Source of the DNA: Effrenium voratum
Lineage: Eukaryota > Sar > Dinophyceae > Suessiales > Symbiodiniaceae
NCBI GenBank assembly: GCA_963377175.1
Contig: CAUJNA010001024.1
Coordinates: 320,956 to 384,955 of the forward strand
Direction: 5' to 3'
Length of the DNA stretch: 64,000 nucleotides
Shown: positions 43,156-55,650 of the stretch, piece by piece
Layout: each line of letters begins with the position of its first letter
Position numbering within the stretch: the stretch's first letter is position 1
Position numbers and translations under genes: made by a program
The notes under the pieces: generated by a model
Databases searched by the model: none
The model's input: only the letters and a program-made list of their open reading frames with translations
Told to the model about the DNA's origin: nothing

Positions 43156-45403
43156 ACAACCACCAGTCAGCAGGCAGGTACCCGCAGGCAGGCAGGCAGC
43201 CCCAAAGTCCGCTCAGCTTCTCGGCTCGGCCGCTGGGCCTGGAGTTCACCGAAATGCCGCAGAGGGTCATGCGGGCCATGTAGCCCATGTGCCGGCCAAC
43301 CTCGTGAAACGAGGCAGCCATGAAAACGCTTTGCTGCCCACAGAAATACGCACGCGCCAGCCGCCAAAGGGGCAACACCCGCCCACAAAAAACAACAACA
43401 ACAAACCAACTAATAAACAAATATGCCAAGGGGCACCCCCCCCTAAAAAAAAAACATAAAGAAGTCAATATGGTCTTTGGCTTCCTTTCGAAGCCGAAAG
43501 GTATGCAGGTTCCCCCAACCATTAATCGACCTCAGGACCTTACTTGTTGACTGGAACCCCCAGGAACAAAAGGGCTGAGCCTAGTTTTGGCAGCGGATGT
43601 GAAAGGAAAACCCCCCAGAAACAAGAAAAATAGGCACATGAGGCGGAGGTTTTGGTTGAATTCCATTCCAAATCCGAGGGCCTCTCAAACAGCAAGGCTC
43701 CTTGATGTTGGCTCCATAGAACGTTGAACATGACATGGAGAACTTTCACCAGAGCCAGTTGTTATTGCCACAGTGCAAGTCAACCAGTCAACCCCATGTC
43801 TACCTTCGGGCATTCCCACTATGCTCAACCACTATATTTTTCAAACATTCCCACACAATCCATGTAGGTAATCACCCGGGGCCCTAGCCAACGTTCTTGG
43901 CAGCCCGGGTCGTTTCACAAGGGTACGGTCAAACTTACGGTCACCGTACTGGGCACCGGATTTTTGTTTATTTTTATGTGCTCAAATTCATATGGTCTGC
44001 TGTTGTTTTGACTTCTTCTGTTTTTTTTACAATATCCCTATACGTGAAAAATGCTGATCATGGCTTTGACTCAGTTTACCCCACCGAATCTGTGGAAACG
44101 CTCTGTCAAATATGCACATATATTTTGGCCAATCATGCATCAGCGAGTTTTATAACAATTTTCAAAACCCTGAACCAGATATCTTTGAGAAAAGGACAAT
44201 CGTCATTGCTTTCGCTAAAACTAACTTGTACTTTGGATTGATGGTTTGGTGTGGGGTGGTTTCCAATTTACCCTCTATAACAACTCGGCGTAACCTCGGA
44301 ACCAAACCACCAACCAACTAAGGACTTTGAGCCGACTTGCTGAACAATAAAGCAAGTTAGTTGGCCTGGAAGCACAATAGCCTTGAAGAACAAGGGGTCC
44401 AAATCCCCAAACCACCAATCAAAAGCAACAATTAAAGTGAAGTAATTCAGCCCCCCACAGAAAAACAGGGCTCCGAACCAACACTCCAAACGAGCTGGTT
44501 TGGGCTGCCCTCGGATCCCCTTCCAAAAGTGAATAACTTTCAGTGGATTAAACGGCAATCCAGCCACGAGAAATCAAACAAAAACAAGTAAGAAGCCAAG
44601 TACCAGCTGGGTTTTGGAGAGCCACCAAGTTTTCTCTGAGGAAATGGACAACTACCACTAAACCAACTCAAAAAAACAAACTGAAGACGCCAGGTTGAGT
44701 CTGATTGCTGCAGCAAAGCAAGTGGTGAGCGCTGGGCGCTCAGCGTGCGCGCTCTTGGCGCCGGGCGCGGATGGCGGACACCGCTCCGTTCCGAGCCCGC
44801 ACACGGCCCGGCTTCGGATCGGCGGCTGTCGGCCGGCAAGGCTTGGGGGGTTGAAGCCCGGGCCTCGGTCGAGCGGTCGAGCGGTTGAGCGGTCGGGGCC
44901 AGGGCTGGGTGTTTCTCTTAACCCAGAGGCTCCAAATCGAGTGACTGGGTGGGCCTTACAACCTGGTTTTGAGAGTGGGTCCCAACCAGCGATTCCCGGG
45001 GTGTCTAATGAGTCTAATGGAGGGGCCTGGTCTTCCATTGCAAGCCCCTGGAGCCTCTGGGAACTTGACGAGGGGTGACACGAAGGGTAGGATACCCTAA
45101 AGTCCCCCTAACGCAAGGACAAGCTATAGAGCTAGGCTTTTTGAAGCTACCTTTCGTGATTTCGAGTTGCAAGGGCTACTGCTTATATGAATCTCCATAG
45201 AAAAAAGGCCCTCAGAAATGGTTGGTGGACGGAAATCCTCATGCAACTGCCGCATTGCCGACGTTTATCGCTTTCAACTGCTCGTGGCTTCAAAAGCGGA
45301 GTGCCCCTTAGTGCTAAACAAGCACCATGCGTGAAGTGTCCCAACATCTGGCCACGGAGTCGGAAACCATAAAAGCAGCTAGGGGAGCTCCTACTTAGAA
45401 TCT

Positions 45404-45525
45404 CTCCAACAGGCCTACTCCCCGCAAAATAACATGGAACCTGGAAAGGGAGTTCCCGCAAACGACGAGTCCTTTCAACCAACAGCTTCTTTGGGGGGTT
45501 GCGTGGTCCACAATCAAAAGCGGGG
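45404..45525 (+). repeat. Dispersed repeat, second copy of 31677-31798
   Basis: Second member of the pair, differing at a few bases. Its flanks are not shared. Confidence 0.9.
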
Positions 45526-46111
45526 GCCAAGTTCAACCCCAAACATAAATCCCAAAACATCCAAAAACACTAAACTGGGGGCTTTCAGCGCGAAATGGGT
45601 TAGAATCTTTTTCATAGACCCCTGTTCGGGTTTTAGGTTTAAAAAAGGAAATTATATAGTGGAAACCGACGATTTGTGGGTGGGCTCAACAAAACAAAAC
45701 AAAAAAGAAACAAGACATGATTTTGGACGCAAATGACGCGACTCCAAATGTAACGTGGGATCCCATGTGGCTCGCTGAGTATGGCAATAGCTCCAGACAT
45801 TGGAATGGACCGCAGCGGACAAGCAACATACAGCTATACACGCACAGCTATACACGCAGCTATGTTTACTCACAGCTATACACGCACAGCACGGACCAAC
45901 TTCAAAGAAAAGCTGGTAGCAACAAACATCTACAGTGGTCATTTTCTCAAAGTCCTCTTTCACGAAGTCCACTTTGGGCCCGTGCGTCGGCAAACTAGAC
46001 CGCGAATTCAGGAGACAGCGACTCTACGAGTTGCATTCCGTTCCGCGTGTTTCAGCTTAGGCATCGGTTTAGTTCAAAAAGGCCGCAAACACAGGCTTGA
46101 ATTCAGGACTC

Positions 46112-47323
46112 TCATCTCCAAGCCAGTTTGTCCTCTTGTGATCTGCAAAGCCACGCAAAAATTCCCCACGACTTGCAAGCTGCAACACTCGTATGGGAAG
46201 GAGTCCATTTTGCAAGCAGACTCTTAACGAGCTTCCGGTGTCGAGCGTCCAAGCCTGTAGCAGCTGCAGCTTGCTGCAAGGCTTCCACCACCGCTGAGTG
46301 CAGCTCGCTCAAGGAAGAGCCACTCCAGCTAAGAAATTGCCTCGCTGCTGTCCCAGCGTGACTTTCTGCAATGGCATGGCTCGTCGTCTCCATGTCGTAT
46401 TGGCTGCACATCCGCAAAACTGCAAATGACATGACTACATGATTGGGTAACAGTCGGGAGGCAATAAGGTTCATCTTCTGCACAACGTCAATGTTTACTC
46501 TGAGGCAAGGCTTTGAGCCAACCTTCAGTACGTATTCGTCTAATGAGCTGTCCAAGAACTGGGCCGTGAAAGTCTGGATGGTTTTCAAGGACGCTCTATT
46601 GACATCCGTGTTTGCCTGAATACGAACCTTTCCAGCACGCCGTTTCTTTCGGCCTCGCACGTTGCGAACACTCACATAGCGCTGGGGAAGAAAGGCCAGC
46701 CGCTTCTTCCGCTCCTGTGTCCTCCGCCAAAATTCCACTGGCAGCTGTGCCAAAGGCGTCCACTGCTGACGCAAAAACTTGACCGCCCACCAGCCAAATG
46801 CAACCGACCGAAGGTACAGCAGCAACATGACATAGCCCAGCAGTTCAGCTGCATCGCACGTGCGCGGTGCCAGCGCTAAAATGCGCCAGCAGCAGCGCGT
46901 CAGTTCATCCTGACACAAATCTTTCGTGGGGTAATGGAGAAAACTACCCTTCACAGCATGACCCAGCAAGAAGGGCTCTGTCGCTCCCTCGCCGAAACCC
47001 ATGAATGGATTGGGCTGCGCCCACATGCGCTGCAACGATTTCACACGCTGCACTGGCAAACCCATTCGATACAGAATGTAAATGGCGACCAATAGCGGCG
47101 CAGGTTTCTCCATGTCGCGGAAGAGGAATCTAGCAGTTTCGGCCGTCTGACCGGCGGCGCACCCGCGAAGGCTCTTGCGAGCTTCTGTAGCCAACTTCGA
47201 AATATGACCGGAACTGCCACGATCAGCCAGAATACTCGCACACTCCGCTGCAGAAGCCAACGCAGGCGCCATGGGCGATTCAGCCGGCAGATGCAAGAAA
47301 GACAGGAAGACCTCATATGGCAC
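46112..47323 (-). CDS. Orphan ~400-residue protein, likely 3' exon(s) of a spliced gene
   Basis: A long minus-strand frame of credible protein composition. It has a possible hydrophobic segment (ELLGYVMLLLYLRSVAFGWW), a basic patch (RGRKKRRAGKVR) and a helical C-terminal part (SLSELHSAVVEALQQAAAA). No family recognised. The first codon at 47323 is GTG and the first ATG is at 47272 (386 residues). Just upstream, on the minus strand, sits the 3' half of an introner-like cassette ending TTTTTGATCCAG. An acceptor there would make this frame a terminal exon whose start lies further upstream. Its neighbours are unrelated repeats. Coding confidence is moderate to good; function is unknown. Confidence 0.6.
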   Translation of the reverse strand: MPYEVFLSFLHLPAESPMAPALASAAECASILADRGSSGHISKLATEARKSLRGCAAGQTAETARFLFRDMEKPAPLLVAIYILYRMGLPVQRVKSLQRMWAQPNPFMGFGEGATEPFLLGHAVKGSFLHYPTKDLCQDELTRCCWRILALAPRTCDAAELLGYVMLLLYLRSVAFGWWAVKFLRQQWTPLAQLPVEFWRRTQERKKRLAFLPQRYVSVRNVRGRKKRRAGKVRIQANTDVNRASLKTIQTFTAQFLDSSLDEYVLKVGSKPCLRVNIDVVQKMNLIASRLLPNHVVMSFAVLRMCSQYDMETTSHAIAESHAGTAARQFLSWSGSSLSELHSAVVEALQQAAAATGLDARHRKLVKSLLAKWTPSHTSVAACKSWGIFAWLCRSQEDKLAWR

Positions 47324-47368
47324 TGGATCAAAAATAGGTACCCAAAATGGAACCCTGGTAAATGGCTA
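47323..47368 (-). mobile_element. Partial introner-like cassette at exon border
   Basis: The minus strand reads CCATTTACCAGGGTTCC ... GGTACCTATTTTTGATCCAG, the 3' half of the cassette family, ending in AG immediately before the 46112-47323 frame. Confidence 0.5.
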
Positions 47369-48015
47369 CATGTTGCCCTGCTTGCAATATGTTACCCAAA
47401 AACTTTTAAAGGCGACTTTTCAACTGGAGCCACGCTTCCTGAGGCACCTTGACAGATTTCCAACCATATTTCTTTCGCCTGCAACCATCACCTCGCCAGA
47501 AGGAAGCCTTTCAACTTTCCCAATTGGTGATCTTTAAAACGTGGGTCAAAAGTAGGTAGTCTTTGGGAAGCCCTTTTTGTTGTATCACAGAAGTGGTCAT
47601 TTCCCACAGCCCTGCTTGACATAGTTTGGGTAAACCTTGTGCGCCCGGTTTTGACTTGGGACTCGTTTGGGGGGTTGGGGACAAAAAGTGGCTGAAGCCC
47701 TCATGGGTTATGGAGGGCCTGCGGGCACCTGTTGCCATGATATAAGGGACAAAAATGAAGCTACCAGGGGACCGCAGGTTTTAGTCCTTGCTGTCATTTA
47801 CCAGGGTTCCAATACAAAGGGGGAGATTCCCTTATATCGCAGAAGTGGGGATAAACCCCTTGATCCCACAACCCTGGTGTCAAGAATAATAAGGGTGGAT
47901 ATCCGCACCTATTTCTGGCAGGGACTGTCCCTTCGCACCCTTATCTGATAATCTACCCGCGTCTTGATAGTGACTCAAATGTCTTTTCTGGAGAAAGTCG
48001 CATGGGCCACACGGG

Positions 48016-48361
48016 CCTTTGGCCTTTTGTGAGCCTTCCAGGAAAACACCATGCAGATCCTGCAAAAAAACAAGAAGTAAAGAGTTTATTGAAGGAAACA
48101 CAATTGGGGGGACCATGGCGGCCATACCCATGGGATCACAGGACAACCATTGCACCAGGTTTTGGAGCTCTGAGCATCTGAGCAGCGCACCACATCCACA
48201 GAGTCATATCGCACAGTGGCTCCTTGGAGCCGATTTGGACTCCGAGTTCGGTGGAGAGTTGTCCAAATCGGTTTTCCGGGTGTCCCTTTAAAATGACGAA
48301 GAGCATTCCCAGCCTCACATAAACAAACGCCCAACAGAAAGTTGTCTTCCAAAAGGACTTG
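48016..48361 (+). repeat. ~346-bp direct repeat, second copy of 37111-37457
   Basis: See 37111-37457. The match breaks off sharply at both ends, after CCAAAAGGACTTG on the right. Confidence 0.93.
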
Positions 48362-48532
48362 GTGAGCTAAGCCATGCTAATGAAGCGTAATTGTCAGGGC
48401 ATGCGAACAATTGACACTGATTTGCCATTAGTTTCCTTCAGCTCAAAAAGGGTGCCCTCGAAAGAAACAATAAATAAACAAGGGCACCCCCTTTGGGAGC
48501 CATAGAGAAATCAATGCTACGCCATCTGCCAG

Positions 48533-48670
48533 TACGCAAATGGAACCACCGAATAGAAACACAAAAAAAAAAGAAATGGCGAAGGGTTGCCTGGGATCCC
48601 GGAGTTCCCGATAATTCCGCTAACATCGCACCAAAAGGAAACTCACTTTTAATTGGAAGTGCCTAGTTAG
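48533..48670 (+). repeat. Dispersed repeat, second copy of 30039-30177
   Basis: Same orientation as the first copy, with a one- or two-base difference in the A-run and a few substitutions. Confidence 0.9.
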
Positions 48671-48671
48671 A

Positions 48672-49053
48672 TGCTCTTCCCCTCGAAGCCCTTCGCACGA
48701 GTTTTGGGTCCTGGACGTGCTTTGCAAAAATCGACTGCTCGCCCGGCCTCAATCCAGATTTTGAGAGTACCCTAGTGGCTCGTCTTAAGATGCAGAAAAA
48801 TGGCCAAACCGTTGCAACCGGATACAAGCTCGTCTTAAGATGCAGAAAAATGGCCAAACCGTGGTAGAGCCATTCAGGACTCTATAAGGGATGGTTCATA
48901 GGGGGTGATCCCCTCATTCCCTGACAGCTAGCAAGTTAAGTAATCAACCGTCTCTGGACTTGCGATCCTCTTCCCCTCGAAGCCCTTCGCACGAGTTTTG
49001 GATCCTGGACGTGCTTTGCAAAAATCGACTGCTCGCCCGGCCTCAATCCAGAC
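48672..49053 (+). repeat. Local direct duplications
   Basis: An ~86-bp block beginning CTCTTCCCCTCGAAGCCC occurs at about 48672-48757 and 48968-49053. Between them, a ~34-bp block beginning GCTCGTCTTAAGATGCAG is repeated at 48778 and 48830. Confidence 0.88.
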
Positions 49054-49413
49054 AAATCGACACGATTTCTGTGTCTCTTTGAGAGTACCCCCTGTTGATG
49101 TGTTTGTTTAGGCACCCACATGGGAACCACAGTTAATTTTATTGGAGGTCCCCTATTTTTGAAAGGTTGGGAAACAACCCCAGCTGTTTCACCGAACACC
49201 CCCCCTACTTCCTGCTGCACCATCCGAGGTGCAACCGCGCATCGGTCGTTCCCGCCGCCGCCCGTCGGCAGAGAGCAGCCAAAGCGGCGCAGCATGCCAA
49301 ACACACGGCCCAACATCGGCATGGACGAGCTTGCGAAAAAATGCCTTGTGTTAGGACTTGGTTTAATTCTTGTTGGTGGGAGTAGCTTGCTTACTTTTAA
49401 TACACCTGGGAAC

Positions 49414-49447
<34 letters not shown>

Positions 49448-49454
49448 AAGATAA

Positions 49455-49487
<33 letters not shown>

Positions 49488-49840
49488 ACGACAGATAGAT
49501 CGAGTAGACTAGATTGTGGATAGATCGATAGATAGATAGATAGATAGATAGGTAGATGGACCGATGGATCGATGGATAGATGCATAGCTGGATAGATACA
49601 GCTAGAGATCGAGATGCAGAGAGACAGAGATCAAGATAGAGAAAGAAATAGATATAACTATTAGATGTAGATATAGATATTAGATAAGTATATAGATATA
49701 GATTTACATGTAGATATAATGCTACAGATCTAGATGTAGATATAGATATAGATGTAGACATATATGCATAGATATTATATATATATATGTATAGATAGAT
49801 ACATACAGATATAGAGATATAATACAGATATAGCGGGGTC
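49414..49840. repeat. GATA microsatellite and derived AT-rich tract
   Basis: (GATA)n from 49414, grading into degenerate AGATATAGAT units and an AT run near 49776-49790. Confidence 0.96.
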
Positions 49841-50047
49841 TGAGCCAGGATGGACGGACTGAGGCGGGAGGCTTTGCGAACCCTTAGTCGAACCCCGGGA
49901 TGGTTTTGCGAACCTTAGCTTAAGGGTCTTTGGGTGTCCCCCCTTTGTGGTGGTCACATCCGTTTTGCCCTGAAAAATGTATGAACATGTCGGAAACCCC
50001 CTTAGCAGTGAGGCTTCTGAGTGCACACGTTTGCGTTTTTACACGTG

Positions 50048-50540
50048 GGCGCGGCCGGTGGTCTGTCAGCAACGCAAGTCCGGCCACCGGGGCCTTCAGC
50101 CCCGCAGGGCCTACCTTCAGGTACAGGGCCAGCGCCCCACGTGCATTTTCCCGGTGGCCGGCTGTGTCGCGAAGCGCTTAAATCCGGCCACCGGACGTGA
50201 TCGGGCCGCAGGCCAAAGCCCGGTAGGGCTTACCTTCAGGTATAAGGCCGCGCGCCCCATGCCGCCGACCATGCGCGGACCATGCGCATACGTTTTGTGC
50301 TGGGCCCTCCCTTATAAGGGGCGAAGGATTTGCGGATTGGTTTAGGCGATTTTTGTAGCATCTCCCCGCAGCGCCCAAAAACGAACATTTTTAGGGGGTG
50401 CCTAATACTGGACAACACCCCCAGCATTGCCAGCATCATCCCGGATGATGCGGATGATGTTATGCATGCTGGCGATGCGGGGATGCTGGGGATGTTGTCC
50501 CCTAAGTCGGGCCAATTTTGCCGAAAACGTGCAACCTGAA
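50048..50540. repeat. GC hairpin module M4 (double)
   Basis: A diverged half module at about 50048-50145 is followed by a full one with stem arms 50151-50161 / 50184-50194, the CCCTTATAAGGGG box near 50310, and the GATG stem-loop. It ends in GCCGAAAACGTG. Confidence 0.85.
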
Positions 50541-51944
50541 AATCTTAAAATCTAAAGTGGATGGAAATGGATGGAAAATGGCCTGGATTGAAATCTCAAA
50601 ATCCTAAAGTCTTAGATTCTTAAAATCTTAAATTAATATCTAACAATCAATCTTAGAATCTCAAATCTCAAAATCTTAGAACTTAGAATGTTAAAATCTA
50701 AAAATATAAAAACTTCCTAAAGTCTTCGAATCTTGAAATCTTAAAAACCTTATGTCTTAGAATCTTGAGATCTTAAACTCTTAAAATATGAAATCTTAGA
50801 ACCTTAATTCTTAAACCATTGAAACCTTAAATTCCGAAAGTCTTCAAATCTGAGACCCTTAGAATCTCAAAGTTTTTAGAATTTTAAATCTTAACATCTA
50901 CTCATCGGACTTACAGGAAAGGGAAGTGACAGAAACCCTCATGTCTTTGAATCTTCAGATGTTAAAATCTTAAAATATGAAATTCCTAAATTCTCAAAGT
51001 CTGAAAATCTCAGAATCTTAAAAGCTTCAAAAACTTAAATTCTTTAAATCTCGAACTATTGCAGTCTGAAAATCTTGAATTCATAAACAAGTAAAATAAA
51101 TAAAATTCCTTCAATACGGGCTATATTATTCTAAATTCCTTAAACTCTTAATCTTCAACTTTTGAAGTCTTGACATCTTAAGATCTTAAAATCTTAAATT
51201 CCGAAAGTCGCCAAATCTGAAAATCTCACAAAAAAAGAATCTTAAAGCCTTCGAAATCTGATAATGGATGGTAAATGGCTGGGCAATGGCCTGGCTGTTA
51301 TCACCTTCAAAAGCCTTAAATCTTCGAATCTTAAAACCTTAATTCTTCAACCATTGAAACCTTAAATTCCGAAAGTCTTCAAATCTGAGACCCTTAGAAT
51401 CTCAAAGTTTATAGAATTTTGAAATCTTAACATCTACTCATCGGACTTACAGGAAAGGGAAGTGACAGAAACCCTCATGTCTTTGAATCTTCAGATGTTA
51501 AAATCTTAAAATATGAAACTCCTAAATTCTCAAAATCTGAAAATCTCAGAATCTTAAAAGCTTCAAAAACTTAAATTCTTTAAATCTCGAACTATTGCAA
51601 TCTGAAAATCTTAAATTCATAAACAAGTAAAATATAATAAAATTCCTTCAATCCGGGCAATATTCTAAATTCCTTAACCTCTTAATCTTCAAATTTTGAA
51701 GTCTTGACATCTTAAGATCTTAAAATCTTAAATTCCGAAAGTCGCCAAATCTGAAAATCTCAAACATAAAATCTTAAAGCCTTGGATGGAAAATGGCTGG
51801 GCAATGGCCTGGCTGTTACAACCTTCAAACACCTTAAGTCTTTGAATCTTAAAACCTTAATTCTTAAACCATTGAAGCCTTAAATTCCAAAAGTCTTCAA
51901 ATCTGAGACCCTTAGAATCTCAAAGTGTTTAGAATTTTTAAGTG

Positions 51945-52345
51945 ACAGAACGGGCAAGGCAAGGTGCCCGGTGGCCGGCTGTGTCGCGTCAGCGTGTAAA
52001 TCCGGCCACCGGACGTGATCGGGCCGCAGGCCAAAGCCCGGTAGGGCTTACCTTCAGGTATAAGGCCGCGCGCCCCATGCCGCCGACCATGAGCAGAACA
52101 TGTACATACGTTTTTGGCTGGGCCTTCCTTAGGAGGGGCGAAGGATTCGCGGATTGGTTTAGGCGATTTTTGTAGCATCTCCCCGCGACGCCCAAAAACG
52201 CGCATTTTTAGGGGGTGCCTAATACTGGATAACACCCCCAGCATTGCCAGCATCATCCCGGATGATGCGGATGATGTTATGCATGCTGGCGATGCGGGGG
52301 ATGCTGTCCCCTAAGTCGGGCCAATTTTGCCGAAAACGTGCAACC
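51945..52345. repeat. GC hairpin module M5
   Basis: Stem arms 51968-51978 / 52002-52012. The TTATAA box is changed to CCTTCCTTAGGAGGGG, which keeps dyad symmetry around CCTTAGG. Confidence 0.85.
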
Positions 52346-55234
52346 TGAAAATCTTAAAATCTTAAAGTGGATGGAAAATGGATGGAAAATGGCCTGGATT
52401 GAAATCTCAAAATCCTAAAGTCTTAGATTCTTAAAATCTTAAATTAAAATCTAACAATCAATCTTAGAATCTCAAGATATTAAAATCTTAGAACTTAGAA
52501 TCTTAAAATCTGAAAATATAAAAACTTCCTAAAGTCTTCGAATCTTGAAACCTTAACCTTATGTCTTAGAATCTTGAGATCTTAAACTCTTAAAACAAAA
52601 TGAAATCTAAGAACCTAAATTCGTTAAACCATTGAAACTTAAATTCCGATGCCTTCAAATGCTGGGGATGTTGTCCCCTAAGTCGGGCCAATTTTGCCGA
52701 AAACGTGCAACCTGAAAATCTTAAAATCTAAAGTGGATGGAAATGGATGGAAAATGGCCTGGATTGAAATCTCAAAATCCTAAAGTCTTAGATTCTTAAA
52801 ACCTTAAATTAATATCTAACAATCAATCTTAGAATCTCAAGATCTTAAAATCTTAGAACTTAGAATCTTAAAATTTAAAAATATAAAAAACTTCCTAAAG
52901 TCTTCGAATCTTGAAATCTTAAAACCTTATGTCTTAGAATCTTGAGATCTTAAACTCTTAAAATATGAAATCTTAGAACCTTAATTCTTAAACCATTGAA
53001 ACCTTAAATTCCGAAAGTCTTCAAATCTGAGACAGAATCTCAAATTTTTTAGAATTTTAAAATCTTAACATCTACTCATCGGACTTACAGGAAAGGGAAG
53101 TGACAGAAACCCTCATGTCTTTGAATCTTCAGATGTTAAAATCTTAAAATATGAAATTCCTAAATTCTCAAAGTCTGAAAATCTCAGAATCTTAAAAGCT
53201 TCAAAAACTTAAATTCTTTAAATCTCGAACTATTGCAGCCTGAAAATCTTAAATTCATAAACAAGTAAAATAAAATAAAATTCCTTCAATACGGGCTATT
53301 TTCTTCTAAATTCCTTAAACTCTTCATCTTCAACTTTTGAAGTCTTGACATCTTAAGATCTTAAAATCTTAAATTCCGAAAGTCGCCAAATCTGAAAATC
53401 TCACAAAAATAGAATCTTAAAGCCTTCGAAATCTGATAATGGATGGTAAATGGGTGGGCAATGGCCTGGCTGTTATATCCTTCAAAAGCCTTAAATCTTC
53501 GAATCTTAAAACCTTAATTCTTCAACGTTTGAAACCTTAAATTCCGAAAGTCTTCAAATCTGAGACCCTTAGAATCTCAAAGTTTTTAGAATTTTGAAAT
53601 CTTAACATCTACTCATCGGACTTACAGGAAAGGGAAGTGACAGAAACCCTCATGTCTTTGAATCTTCAGATGTTTAAACCTTTAAAAATATGAAACTCCT
53701 AAATTCTCAAAATCTGAAAATCTCAGAATCTTAAAAGCTTCAAAAACTTAAATTCTTTAAATCTCGAACTATTGCAGTCTGAAAATCTTGAATTCATAAA
53801 CAAGTAAAATATAATAAAATTCCTTCAATACGGGCTATCTTATTCTAAATTCCTTAAACTCTTAATCTTCAACTTTTGAAGTCTTGACATCTTAAGATCT
53901 TAAAATCTTAAATTCCGAAAGTCGCCAAATCTGAAAATCTCACAAAAAAAGAATCTTAAAGCAATCGAAATCTGATAATGGATGGAAAATGGCTGGGCAA
54001 TGGCCTGGCTGTTATCACCTTCAAAAGCCTTAAATCTTCGAATCTTAAAACCTTAATTCTTCAACCATTGAAACCTTAAATTCCGAAAGTCTTCAAATCT
54101 GAGACCCTTAGAATCTCAAAGTTTTTAGAATTTTGAAATCTTAACATCTACTCATCGGACTTACAGGAAAGGGAAGTGACAGAAACCCTCATGCCTTTGA
54201 ATCTTCAGATGTTAAAAACTTAAAATATGAAACTCCTAAATTCTCAAAATCTGAAAATCTCAGAATCTTAAAAGCTTCAAAAACTTAAATTCTTTAAGTC
54301 CCGAACTATTGCAGTCTGAAAATCTTAAATTCCAAAACAAGTAAGATATAATAAAATTCCTTCAATCCGGGCAATATTCTAAATTCCTTAACCTCTTAAT
54401 CTTCAAATTTTGAAGTCTTGACATCTTAAGATCTTAACATCTTAAATTCCGAAAGTCGCAAAATCTGAAAATCTCACAAAAAATACAATCTTAAAGCCTT
54501 GGATGGAAAATGGCTGGGCAATGGCCTGGCTGTTATAACCTTCCAAAACCTTAAATTCTTTGAATCTTAAAAACCTTAATTTCTTTCAACATTGAATCCT
54601 TAATTCCGAAAAAGTCTTCAAGGGCTTAACTATTATGAATCTCAAGTTTTTATCAATCTAATTTTGAAATCTTAACATCTACTCATCGGACTTACAGGAA
54701 AGGGAAGTGACAGAAACCCTCATGCCTTTGAATCTTCAGATGTTAAAAACTTAAAATATGAAACTCCTAAATTCTCAAAATCTGAAAATCTCAGAATCTT
54801 AAAAGCTTCAAAAACTTAAATTCTTTAAGTCCCGAACTATTGCAGTCTGAAAATCTTAAATTCAACAACAAGTAAGATACAATACAATTCCTTCAATCCG
54901 GGCAATATTCTAAATTCCTTAACCTCTTAATCTTCAACTTTTGAAGTCTTGACATCTTAAGATCTTAAAATCTTAAATTCCGAAAGTCGCCAAATCTGAA
55001 AATCTCAAAAAAAAATCAATCTTAAAGCCTTGGATGGAAAATGGCTGGGCAGTGGCCTGGCTGTTATAACCTTCAAAAACCTTAAATCTTTGAATCTTAA
55101 AACCTTAATTCTTCAACCATTGAAACCTTAAATTCCGAAAGTCTTCAAATCTGAGACCCTTAGAATCTCAAAGTTTTTAGAATTTTAAGATCTTAACATC
55201 TACTCATCGGACTTACAGGAAAGGGAAGTGACAG

Positions 55235-55650
55235 AACGGGCAGGGCAAGGTGAAATCCGGCCACCGGACGTGATCGGGCCGCAGGCCAAAGCCCGGTAGG
55301 GCTTACCTTCAGGTATAAGGCCGCGCGCCCCATGCCGCCGACCATGCGCCGACCATGCGCCGACCATGCTCCGACCATGCGCATACGTTTTGTACTGGGC
55401 CCACGCTTATAAGGGGCGAAGGATTTGCGGATTGGCTTAGGCGACTTCCGAGGATTTTTGTAGCATCTCCCCGCAGCGCCCAAAAACGAGTCCAAAAACG
55501 AGCATTTTTAGGGTGCCCAATACTGGACAACACCCCCAGCATTGCCAGCATCATCCTGGACGATGCGGATGATGTTGTGCATGCTGGCGATGCAGGGGAT
55601 GCTGGGGATGCTGCCCCCTAAGTCGGGCCAATTTTGCCGAAACCGTGCAA
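55235..55650. repeat. GC hairpin module M6, left stem arm missing
   Basis: Only CCGGCCACCGG (55257-55267) remains. About 31 bp holding the left arm and loop are deleted after CAAGGTG. Extra CCGACCATGCG units are present at 55334-55380. Confidence 0.85.

Larger units (their letters stand above)
37005..46111. other. Gene-poor interval
   Basis: No convincing gene. It includes dispersed repeats (37111-37457, 37527-37718), a 110-bp foldback (39227-39337), a pair of GGGCCCGTTTTGCCGGGC direct repeats at about 40758-40797, an AAAC/ACAT microsatellite (42945-43155), an introner end remnant (42153-42171), short inverted motifs built on CAATCCATGTAGGYAAT (about 39008, 39490, 43857) and a GC-rich patch at 44700-45060 without recognisable coding. 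Confidence 0.55.
47369..49989. other. Repeat-rich spacer
   Basis: No gene recognised. It contains a partial introner-like core near 47764-47810, direct repeats at 48016-48361, 48533-48670 and 48672-49053, and a GATA microsatellite. Confidence 0.6.

Noticed and set aside
42807..43522. Open frames of up to ~200 codons on both strands
   Set aside because: They are produced by AAAC/ACAT low-complexity repeats, with Thr-Asn-Lys or Val-Cys-Leu runs and no domain.
44658..45078. GC-rich frames on both strands near 44.7-45.1 kb
   Set aside because: They overlap each other, are Arg/Pro/Gly-rich, contain GAGCGGTCGAGCGGT micro-repeats and show no family or splice support.
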